NCBI GenBank assembly: GCA_027002755.1
Contig: JALWZI010000090.1
Location: 1-7,091 of the forward strand
Direction of reading: 5' to 3'
DNA length: 7,091 bases
Source of the DNA: Campylobacteraceae bacterium
GTDB lineage: Bacteria > Campylobacterota > Campylobacteria > Campylobacterales > Sulfurovaceae
Part shown: positions 1 to 4,810 of the stretch, one piece after another
Position numbering within the stretch: position 1 is the stretch's first letter
Layout of the letters: each line of letters opens with the position of its first letter
Notes under the pieces: model-generated
What the model saw: only the letters and a program-made list of their open reading frames with translations
Told to the model about the DNA's origin: nothing
Databases searched by the model: none
Program-made: the position numbers and the translations under genes

Positions 1-48
1 GGAGGCGGAGTTTCAATCCCGCATTTGCGGGACTGAAGTCCCGCCTCC
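1..48. repeat. Compound inverted repeat, REP-like hairpin pair
   Basis: GGAGGCGG (1-8) is the exact reverse complement of CCGCCTCC (41-48). Inside are two overlapping perfect hairpins. One is TCCCGCA (17-23) with TGCGGGA (26-32). The other is GCGGGACT (27-34) with AGTCCCGC (37-44). They share bases 27-32, so only one can form at a time. Both halves fit the hairpin family seen at 450-467, 3927-3950 and 5486-5508. The element begins at the first base of the window, so it may extend further left. It lies 84 bp beyond the stop of the minus-strand BFD gene and could help end that transcript, but no T-tract follows it on that strand. Not coding. Confidence 0.7.
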
Positions 49-79
49 GAGAAGTGATCGAAGTTGTTTGTCGATGGAT

Positions 80-97
80 CCCGCAGTGCTATGCGGG
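80..97. other. Small hairpin downstream of the BFD gene
   Basis: CCCGCA (80-85) and TGCGGG (92-97) are perfect reverse complements around a 6-nt loop. The hairpin lies 35 bp past the BFD stop codon on the minus strand. No T-run follows on either strand, so it is at best a weak or Rho-assisted terminator or an mRNA 3'-end stabiliser. The arms repeat the CCCGCA/TGCGGG core found at 18-31. The rest of 49-131 shows no gene or other recognisable signal. Confidence 0.35.
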
Positions 98-131
98 TAA
101 TGACGCTCCAAAAGAGCATCGGAAGGGGATG

Positions 132-383
132 TTATTTCTCTTCGGGGCAGAGTCCCTGACCTTTGGCGGCGACCAGGATCTCGTCCAGATGGATCGCCCG
201 CTCTTCATCGGGATCGTCCTCCCGGCTTCGGCATTTTCCGCAGGCGGTGCCGGCATCGGTAGCGTCCATCAGGGACTCCAGATCGCAGTTGCCTTCTTTG
301 ATCGCTTTGAGGATCTCTCCGTATTTGACATCCATGCACTCGCAGACCACATAGATATCCTCCACTTCTTCCAGTACGCTCAT
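132..383 (-). CDS. BFD-like [2Fe-2S]-binding protein
   Basis: This 83-aa soluble protein carries the BFD-like [2Fe-2S] fold. The cluster ligands are visible as C14-x-C16 in an 'VCECMDV' context and C48-x2-C51 in 'GTACGKC', with the usual helical stretch between them. C33 and C79 are extra cysteines. E. coli Bfd (64 aa) uses the same four-Cys spacing to pass electrons to bacterioferritin and release stored iron, and the domain also occurs in nitrite reductases and NifU relatives. No bacterioferritin is in view, so the redox partner is unknown. The acidic tail after residue 53 is not part of the core fold. The start is supported by AAAGGA about 8 nt upstream of the ATG. The gene is 88 bp downstream of the thioredoxin-like gene on the same strand and could be cotranscribed with it, or use a weak promoter of its own. 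Confidence 0.85.
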   Translation of the reverse strand: MSVLEEVEDIYVVCECMDVKYGEILKAIKEGNCDLESLMDATDAGTACGKCRSREDDPDEERAIHLDEILVAAKGQGLCPEEK

Positions 384-440
384 CTTCTATCCTTTCTCAT
401 CTTTTTTGGGTTCTGTAATTCTAACGCCTCCAGCATAGCC

Positions 441-467
441 AAAAAGCGACCGGAGTTGCAATCCCGG
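441..467 (-). terminator. Terminator-like hairpin between the thioredoxin-like and BFD genes
   Basis: On the minus strand CCGGG pairs with TCCGG (one G-T wobble) around an 8-nt loop, at + positions 467-450. It is followed three to four bases later by five Ts (the A-run 441-445). This lies just past the stop of the thioredoxin-like gene and would end or attenuate its transcript before the BFD gene. Bases 452-466 match 14 of 15 bases of the repeat half at 7-21, so the hairpin looks like a member of the dispersed repeat family. The stem is short, so termination may be partial. Confidence 0.45.
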
Positions 468-471
468 ATCC

Positions 472-978
472 TCACTCCGCCAGTTTCATCCTCGCCAGGA
501 GACCCGCGGTGGTGGTATAGCCGGTCTCGACAAATTTGAGTCGTCCCTCGGCATCGTAGATCAAAGAGGTGGGATAGGTGGTGATCCTGAAGCGTTTGGC
601 CAGGGTGCCGTAGGGGTCGTTGAGTACGGGGTAGCTGATCCTGCGTTCGCGCATCCAGGTCCGGATCTCCTCGGGACTGCCGCTGTTGACGGCGACAGTG
701 AGGACAGGATAGCGGAGGGCGACCGCCTCGATATTGCCGGCCTCCTGGCGGCAGACCGGGCACCAGGTCCCCCAGAAGTGCAGGAGGAAAGGACGCCCCT
801 CTTTTCGCAAGGTGTCGATGTTTTGGCCCTCCAGGGTCTGTCCGGAGAGTTTTGGGAGACGGGTCTCATCGATCTTGGGAGCCCGCCAGAAATTCAGAAG
901 GGTCGAGAGGACAAAGAGGATCAGAACGAAGAGAAGGGCCTCTTTTCCCCAGCGCCACAAGGTGGATTCGGACTTCAT
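472..978 (-). CDS. Membrane-anchored TlpA/ScsD-like thioredoxin-fold oxidoreductase
   Basis: This 168-aa protein has one N-terminal membrane segment (about residues 12-32), then a thioredoxin fold facing the periplasm. The active site is 'FWGTWCPVCRQE', with redox cysteines C73 and C76 and a Glu at 79, as in TlpA/ResA/CcmG relatives. The cis-proline is P136 in 'TTYPTS'. The 'WGTWCPVC' form and the length resemble the ScsD/DsbE-like branch called protein disulfide oxidoreductase. It probably reduces or isomerises thiols in exported proteins, for example apocytochromes c or copper-stress proteins. The exact substrate cannot be told. A secreted c-type cytochrome is encoded about 4 kb away, but no Ccm genes are in view. 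No good Shine-Dalgarno precedes the ATG. This start is chosen because it gives a complete anchor and lies just inside the divergent promoter region. Confidence 0.88.
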   Translation of the reverse strand: MKSESTLWRWGKEALLFVLILFVLSTLLNFWRAPKIDETRLPKLSGQTLEGQNIDTLRKEGRPFLLHFWGTWCPVCRQEAGNIEAVALRYPVLTVAVNSGSPEEIRTWMRERRISYPVLNDPYGTLAKRFRITTYPTSLIYDAEGRLKFVETGYTTTAGLLARMKLAE

Positions 979-1008
979 GAATCTGCTTTTTATGGGGGTT
1001 GTTTTGGG

Positions 1009-1024
1009 AATTATAGCTATAATT
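1009..1024. promoter_or_regulatory. Back-to-back -10 boxes of a divergent promoter
   Basis: AATTATAGCTATAATT is a perfect 16-bp palindrome. It contains TATAAT on the plus strand (1018-1023) for the gene at 1077 and TATAAT on the minus strand (1015-1010) for the thioredoxin-like gene starting at 978. The predicted 5' leaders are about 45 nt rightward and 25 nt leftward. No -35 hexamer is evident for either. Because the boxes are only 2 bp apart, the two polymerases could not bind at the same time. The palindrome could also be a protein-binding site. Confidence 0.6.
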
Positions 1025-1076
1025 TAATCGTCAGTGCTATTGCAAGCGGACGGAGTATTCGGAGAAAAAGGAGAGA

Positions 1077-2186
1077 ATGATGAGTCATGAGGCGACGATG
1101 ATGTCAACGTCGATGCCCCTCTACCTGATGATCGGTGGTGGAGTATTGATCGTGATACTGATCTATCTGCTGGTGAGGATGCGCCGTGGCGAGACCTCGG
1201 CGGAGCGTCCACAGAGATCTCCGGGGGAGACGAAGAAAGAAGTGGCGGAAGCACCAGCACCGCAACCGGAGCCTGCCGGGATACAAGAGGCGAAACCGGA
1301 AAAGGCGCCGGAGCCTCCCCGGCGGGAAGCGGTCGGAGAAGGAGTGCCGGTCTACGAAAAACCGATCCCGGAGACCGAGGGGATCGATCGGGGAAGTTTC
1401 GCCGATTTCGCCGGGAGCCGGATCCTGGCCGTCGACGACAACCCCCTCAATCTCAAGCTGATCGAACGGCTGATGGAGGGATCGGGGATCGTGATGGAGA
1501 CTGCGTCGGACGGAGCGGAGGCGCTGGAGAAGCTCCGGGCTCCCGGTGCCCGCTACGATCTGGTACTGATGGATGTCAATATGCCGGGGATGGACGGATT
1601 GGAGTGTACCCGCCGGATCCGACAGGACAGCCGGCTGCGGGAGACTCCGGTCCTGGCGCTTACGGCCTCCACGGAAAAGGACGAAGTGGAACGTATCCTG
1701 GAGAGCGGAATGAACGGCTACCTGGACAAACCTCTGGTCCTGGGGAAGCTTTTCAGTGCCTTCAAGCTCTTCACCGGTCGCTCCCGCCAACCCAGGCAGG
1801 CCAGGGTGATGGTCGCCAACAAGGGGCGTGACGACCTGGTGACCAACCCCGAGGTCCTGGATATCCGGGGAGGGATCGAACATACCAACAGTGACGAGAC
1901 ACTCTACCGGGCACTGTTGGATGAGTTTCTCCGGGAGTATCCGGAGTGCGACCGTCACTATCGGGAACTGGTAGAGGCCGGAAAATACGAAGAGCTTCAT
2001 CGTCTCATGGTCGATCTGGACGGCCTGACGGGAACCCTGGGAGCGATGGAACTCTACCGCCTGGTGGACCGGATCAAGCAGATCCTGGAGAAAGGGACCT
2101 ACACTCTGCTGGAGGACTACGGTCCGGAGTGTCACGAAGCCTTCCAGCGCTTCCGTCGGGAGGCCCGACGCTATCTGGTGGCCTGA
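1077..2186 (+). CDS. Membrane-anchored receiver-domain protein with degenerate Hpt-like C-terminus
   Basis: This 369-aa protein has a short N-terminus with six Met and one His in 18 residues, a transmembrane helix (about 15-34), and a Pro/Glu/Lys-rich flexible linker (about 38-100). A complete CheY-like receiver domain follows (about 114-235): acidic pair D120/D121, phospho-acceptor D166 in 'LVLMDVNMPG', switch T196 and K218. The last ~110 residues are helical and resemble a histidine phosphotransfer domain. In the segment 'VDLDGLTGTLGA' the His expected four residues before the Gly is V312. There is no DNA-binding or enzymatic output domain, so it probably signals by protein contact at the membrane. 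AAAGGAG (1067-1073) lies 3 nt before the first ATG and 6 nt before the second (1080), so the second may be the real start. No histidine kinase is adjacent, so the partner is unknown. Confidence 0.85.
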   Translation: MMSHEATMMSTSMPLYLMIGGGVLIVILIYLLVRMRRGETSAERPQRSPGETKKEVAEAPAPQPEPAGIQEAKPEKAPEPPRREAVGEGVPVYEKPIPETEGIDRGSFADFAGSRILAVDDNPLNLKLIERLMEGSGIVMETASDGAEALEKLRAPGARYDLVLMDVNMPGMDGLECTRRIRQDSRLRETPVLALTASTEKDEVERILESGMNGYLDKPLVLGKLFSAFKLFTGRSRQPRQARVMVANKGRDDLVTNPEVLDIRGGIEHTNSDETLYRALLDEFLREYPECDRHYRELVEAGKYEELHRLMVDLDGLTGTLGAMELYRLVDRIKQILEKGTYTLLEDYGPECHEAFQRFRREARRYLVA

Positions 2187-2196
2187 AACCCCCCTT

Positions 2197-2221
2197 TCCC
2201 CACTGCCGGGGAGGCAACTCC
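2197..2221 (+). other. Weak hairpins after the receiver-domain gene
   Basis: TCCCC (2197-2201) can pair with GGGGA (2208-2212). An alternative is GGAG (2210-2213) with CTCC (2218-2221). The two overlap, and neither is followed by a T-run. This is at most a weak terminator, so some read-through into the ABC-F gene is possible. Confidence 0.25.
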
Positions 2222-2230
2222 TCCAACTTC

Positions 2231-2238
2231 TGTATAAT
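2231..2238 (+). promoter_or_regulatory. Extended -10 promoter of the ABC-F gene
   Basis: TGTATAAT gives a perfect TATAAT (2233-2238) with a TG extension two bases before it, 37 bp upstream of the ATG. No -35 match is seen. An extended -10 is known to make up for a missing -35 at sigma-70-type promoters. It implies that the ABC-F gene is transcribed independently of the upstream receiver-domain gene. Confidence 0.6.
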
Positions 2239-2275
2239 ACGCGAAAACTTCACCCGTAATCCAAGGAACATCTCT

Positions 2276-3871
2276 ATGCTTTCAACCGTCAATCTGACCC
2301 AGCGCTACGGCAAGCGCGTCCTGTTCGAAAAGATCAACCTTACCCTCGACCCCGGCAAGCGCTACGGCCTCATCGGTGCCAACGGGGCGGGGAAATCTAC
2401 CTTCATGAAGATCCTGGCCGGCGAGATCGAACCCAGCGAAGGGGAGGTGCAGATCCAGCCCGGCGCCAGGCTGGGGATGCTGGGGCAGAACCAGTACGCC
2501 TTCGAGGAGTTTACCCTCAAGGACGCGGTACTCTACGGCAACAAGCGCCTCTACGAAGCCCAGAAGGAGAAGGAACGCCTCTACATGGAGGGGAACTTCG
2601 ATGACGACAAGGTCAACGAACGCCTGGGCGAGCTGGAGATGATCTGCGTCGAGGAAGATCCCACCTACGAGAGCGACGTGCGGATCGAAAAGCTCCTGAC
2701 GGCCCTGGGCTTTCCGGTGGAACAGCACGACGATCTGATGAGCTCCCTCACCGGCGGGGACAAGTTCAAGATCCTGCTGGCCCAGGTGCTCTTCCTCAAA
2801 CCTGACATCCTGCTGCTCGACGAGCCCACCAACAACCTGGATATGGAGACCATCGCCTGGCTGGAGGAGGAGCTACGGCGCCATGAAGGAGTACTGGTGG
2901 TGATCTCCCACGACCGGCACTTTCTCAATGCGGTGACGACCAATATCCTGGATCTGGACTTCCAGACCATCCGGGAGTTCACCGGCACCTACGACGACTG
3001 GTACATCGCCGCCAACCTGATGGCCAGGCAGGCGGAGATGGAGCGGAACAAGAAGCTCAAGGAGAAGGAGGAGCTGGAGAAGTTCATCGCCCGCTTCAGT
3101 GCCAACGCCTCCAAAGCCAAGCAGGCCACCAGCCGTCAGAAACAGCTGGAGAAACTGGATATCCAGGAGATCAAACTCTCTAGCCGCCGGGATCCTTCGA
3201 TCCTCTTCAAGCCCAACCGGGAGATCGGCAACGAGGTCCTGGAGGTGGAGCGCCTGGCCAAGAGCTACGGGGATCACAAGGTCTTCGAAGATCTGAGCTT
3301 CAAGGTGGAAAAAGGGGACAAGATCGCCCTCATCGGCGGCAACGGGGTGGGCAAGACCACGCTGCTGGAGATCCTCATGGGCAACCTGGAGCCCGATGCG
3401 GGGCGGGTCAAGTGGGGTCAGACGGTCCATACCACCTATTTCCCCCAGAACACCACCGAGATCGTCAAGGGGGAGGAGAAGCTCTATCAGTGGATCCAGA
3501 ACCACAACCAGAAGTGGCACATCGACGAGATCCGCAAGTGCCTGGGACGGATGCTCTTCAGCGGTGAGGAGCAGGAGAAGCAGGTGGATGCCTGCTCCGG
3601 TGGAGAGAAGCACCGGATCATGATGTCCAAGATGATGATGGACGACGCCAACTTCCTGGTCCTGGACGAGCCCGACAACCACCTGGACCTGGAGGCGATC
3701 GTCGCCCTGGGCGAAGCCCTGCACAAATACGAAGGGGGCGTCATCTGCGTCACCCACGACCGGGAACTCATCGACGCCTTCGCCAACCGGATCCTCAAAC
3801 TGCACGAAGATGGAACGTTGACCGACTTCCGGGGGAACTACGAGGAGTTTATTGAGAGTGAGAGTAACTAG
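2276..3871 (+). CDS. ybiT: ABC-F family ATPase, YbiT-like
   Basis: This 531-aa cytosolic protein has two tandem ABC ATPase domains and no membrane segments, the hallmark of ABC-F translation factors that act at the ribosomal E site. NBD1 has Walker A 'GANGAGKS' (34-41), signature 'SLTGGDK' (157-163), Walker B with E183 and switch H212. NBD2 has Walker A 'GGNGVGKT' (354-361), signature 'CSGGEK' (440-445), Walker B with E465 and switch H494. The basic linker (about 245-310), including 'FSANASKAKQATSR', closely matches E. coli YbiT (530 aa) as remembered. Two residues are unusual: T159/D162 in the first signature, and D467 replacing Thr in 'DEPTNHLD'. Open frame continues upstream to 1946, but the ATG at 2276 has AAGGA 8 nt before it and gives the family length. 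The stop codon lies inside a heptamer repeat array. Confidence 0.95.
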   Translation: MLSTVNLTQRYGKRVLFEKINLTLDPGKRYGLIGANGAGKSTFMKILAGEIEPSEGEVQIQPGARLGMLGQNQYAFEEFTLKDAVLYGNKRLYEAQKEKERLYMEGNFDDDKVNERLGELEMICVEEDPTYESDVRIEKLLTALGFPVEQHDDLMSSLTGGDKFKILLAQVLFLKPDILLLDEPTNNLDMETIAWLEEELRRHEGVLVVISHDRHFLNAVTTNILDLDFQTIREFTGTYDDWYIAANLMARQAEMERNKKLKEKEELEKFIARFSANASKAKQATSRQKQLEKLDIQEIKLSSRRDPSILFKPNREIGNEVLEVERLAKSYGDHKVFEDLSFKVEKGDKIALIGGNGVGKTTLLEILMGNLEPDAGRVKWGQTVHTTYFPQNTTEIVKGEEKLYQWIQNHNQKWHIDEIRKCLGRMLFSGEEQEKQVDACSGGEKHRIMMSKMMMDDANFLVLDEPDNHLDLEAIVALGEALHKYEGGVICVTHDRELIDAFANRILKLHEDGTLTDFRGNYEEFIESESN

Positions 3872-3900
3872 GAACTAGTAACTAGGAATGAGGAATTGTG
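3866..3900 (+). repeat. Heptanucleotide tandem array 1 (AACTAGG type)
   Basis: Five 7-bp units run without gaps: AACTAGG (3866), AACTAGT (3873), AACTAGG (3880), then the diverged AATGAGG (3887) and AATTGTG (3894). The first unit supplies the last sense codon (AAC) and the stop codon (TAG) of the ABC-F gene. The array therefore either invaded or arose at the gene's end. Confidence 0.75.
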
Positions 3901-3902
3901 GG

Positions 3903-3926
3903 GCGTCGCTTTGCGACGCGATTTTT
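3903..3926 (+). terminator. Intrinsic terminator-like hairpin after ybiT
   Basis: GCGTCGC (3903-3909) and GCGACGC (3913-3919) form a perfect 7-bp GC-rich stem with a TTT loop, followed within two bases by five Ts (3922-3926). It starts 31 bp past the ybiT stop, so it probably ends that transcript. The same hairpin with a paired base change recurs at 3997-4013 without a T-run, so it may be a repeat element used as a terminator. Confidence 0.65.
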
Positions 3927-3950
3927 GGAGGCGGGAATTCATTCCCGCCT
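3927..3950. repeat. REP-like palindrome, GGCGGGA/TCCCGCC family
   Basis: AGGCGGGAAT (3929-3938) and ATTCCCGCCT (3941-3950) are perfect reverse complements separated by TC. With GG before it, the element shares the GGAGGCGG edge of the repeat at 1-8. Its core GGGAATTCATTCC recurs exactly at 5488-5500. This matches a dispersed intergenic palindrome, with the hairpin centred on TTCA. Confidence 0.75.
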
Positions 3951-3957
3951 ACTTTCT

Positions 3958-3992
3958 GGTGAATGATGAGTGGTGAATGGTGAATGATTTTG
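3958..3992 (+). repeat. Heptanucleotide tandem array 2 (GGTGAAT type)
   Basis: Units are GGTGAAT (3958), GATGAGT (3965), GGTGAAT (3972), GGTGAAT (3979) and a decayed GATTTTG (3986). The period is exactly 7, as in the array at 3866, but the unit sequence is unrelated. It is flanked by two hairpins. Nothing suggests coding. Confidence 0.75.
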
Positions 3993-3996
3993 GTTT

Positions 3997-4013
3997 GCGT
4001 TGCTTTGCAACGC
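3997..4013. repeat. Second GCGTYGC-TTT-GCRACGC hairpin
   Basis: GCGTTGC (3997-4003) and GCAACGC (4007-4013) form a perfect 7-bp stem with a TTT loop. It differs from the hairpin at 3903-3919 only by a C-G pair changed to T-A, so pairing is preserved. No T-run follows. Confidence 0.7.
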
Positions 4014-4033
4014 TTATATTCAAAAGACAAAGA

Positions 4034-4046
4034 GGGGTGAAGCCCC
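4034..4046. repeat. GGGGTGAAGCCCC mini-hairpin
   Basis: GGGG (4034-4037) pairs with CCCC (4043-4046), with a possible T-G pair inside. Read on the other strand the loop is CTTCA, containing the TTCA found in the loops of the GGCGGGA family. It is short and could be chance on its own, but it sits among the other repeats. Confidence 0.4.
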
Positions 4047-4050
4047 GTTC

Positions 4051-4064
4051 AAACGACAAACGAC
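4051..4064 (+). repeat. Heptanucleotide tandem repeat 3 (AAACGAC x2)
   Basis: Two exact copies of AAACGAC lie directly before the endonuclease III start. This is the third 7-bp-period repeat within 200 bp, with a third unrelated unit. It fills the region where a Shine-Dalgarno would be expected. Confidence 0.5.
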
Positions 4065-4074
4065 GAATTCATCA

Positions 4075-4719
4075 ATGATGTCCCCTGAAACTCTCCGCCA
4101 CTGCCTCGATCTCCTTCGTGCCGACTATCCCAACTGGGATGCCCCGGCGAAGCGTTTCGAAAACGCCTATCACCGCACCCCCTATACGATCCTTATCTCC
4201 ACCCTTTTGAGCTTTCAGACCCGGGACGAGGTGACGCTGGAGGCGGGGCGGCGGCTTTTTGCCCTGGCGCAGACCCCCCAGGCGATGCTGGAGCTGAGCG
4301 AAGCGCAGATCGCCGAGGTGATCTATCCGGTGGGCTTCTGGCGCAAAAAGGCCGCGTCGGTCCTCGAGGTGAGCCGGGTACTTCTGGAGCGCCATGGCGG
4401 GGAGGTGCCCCAAACCCTGGAGGAGCTCACGGCCATCAAAGGGATCGGCCCCAAAACCGCCAAGATCGTCCTGGAAAACGCCTACGGGGCTTCGGTGGCG
4501 GCGGTGGATACCCACGTTCACCGGATTCTCAATCTCCTGGGTGCTGTCGAAACCGGTACCCCCGAAGAGACGGACCGGGTCCTGGGAACCCTCCTGGAGC
4601 CGGAGGAGCTCCGGGGGCTCAACAAGCTCCTGGTGAGCTTCGGTCAGACCATCTGCCGTCCCCGACATCCCGACTGCATCCGCTGTCCCATTCGCTCCTG
4701 CTGTCCTGTTCCCAAATAG
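4075..4719 (+). CDS. nth: Endonuclease III (DNA glycosylase/AP lyase)
   Basis: This is a base-excision repair enzyme that removes oxidised pyrimidines and nicks abasic sites. From the ATG at 4075 it is 214 aa (E. coli Nth is 211). Family marks are all present: the helix-hairpin-helix 'IKGIGPKTAKIVL' with the catalytic Lys of 'PKTA', the catalytic Asp in 'AVDTHVHR', and the C-terminal [4Fe-4S] loop with spacing C-x6-C-x2-C-x5-C in 'CRPRHPDCIRCPIRSCC'. A second ATG follows immediately at 4078. The frame also runs upstream to a TTG at 4000, but that stretch is made of repeats. No Shine-Dalgarno precedes either ATG, and the only -10-like site is a poor TATATT at 4015-4020. Expression signals therefore look weak or altered by the repeat island. 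Confidence 0.93.
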   Translation: MMSPETLRHCLDLLRADYPNWDAPAKRFENAYHRTPYTILISTLLSFQTRDEVTLEAGRRLFALAQTPQAMLELSEAQIAEVIYPVGFWRKKAASVLEVSRVLLERHGGEVPQTLEELTAIKGIGPKTAKIVLENAYGASVAAVDTHVHRILNLLGAVETGTPEETDRVLGTLLEPEELRGLNKLLVSFGQTICRPRHPDCIRCPIRSCCPVPK

Positions 4720-4723
4720 ATAG

Positions 4724-4744
4724 AACTAATAATTATTATCAGTT
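4724..4744. promoter_or_regulatory. Fur-like 7-1-7 palindrome (or nth terminator)
   Basis: TAATAATTATTATCA (4727-4741) matches the classical Fur 7-1-7 consensus TGATAAT-N-ATTATCA at every specified base except the second. The symmetry extends outward to AACT (4724-4727) and AGTT (4741-4744), giving a 21-bp palindrome with a single mismatched pair. Its centre is about 30 bp upstream of the TATAAT at 4764, where a bound repressor would block polymerase. The same palindrome is followed by a T-rich stretch just after the nth stop, so an AT-rich terminator is a competing reading. Confidence 0.45.
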
Positions 4745-4769
4745 TTTGTAAAACTCTTTCGACTATAAT
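4741..4769 (+). promoter_or_regulatory. Promoter of the cytochrome gene with adjoining inverted repeat
   Basis: TATAAT at 4764-4769 lies 41 bp before the ATG. No -35 match is seen. AGTTTT (4741-4746) and AAAACT (4750-4755) form a perfect 6-bp inverted repeat with a TGT spacer, occupying the -35 region. It could be an operator half, or could add to the T-rich end of an nth terminator. Confidence 0.55.
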
Positions 4770-4810
4770 ATCTCCAGACCGATTTCAACTTTCAACCTAA
4801 GGAGTTATCC

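Noticed and set aside
54..539. 161-aa plus-strand open frame across the BFD gene
   Set aside because: It runs antisense over the cysteine-motif gene and has no ribosome site or recognisable domain. The BFD and thioredoxin frames explain the region.
1104..2135. 343-aa minus-strand open frame opposite the receiver-domain gene
   Set aside because: It is a GC-rich antisense shadow. The plus frame has an intact receiver domain with all key residues, a Shine-Dalgarno and a promoter.
1946..2275. N-terminal extension of the ABC-F protein
   Set aside because: It overlaps the receiver-domain gene in another frame, is low-complexity in translation, and lies upstream of the gene's own promoter. The ATG at 2276 has a good ribosome site and gives the YbiT length.
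2873..3805. 310-aa minus-strand open frame opposite ybiT
   Set aside because: The Leu/Val/Asp-rich translation is typical of the antisense of a GC-rich gene, with no start signals or motifs.
3866..4064. CRISPR array
   Set aside because: The repeats are 7-bp units without spacers, or isolated hairpins. There are no regular 24-40 bp repeats with unique spacers and no cas genes.
4000..4074. TTG start extending endonuclease III by 25 residues
   Set aside because: The added sequence is translated repeat and hairpin DNA, and the family begins near 'SPETLRHCLDLL'. There is no ribosome site before the TTG.
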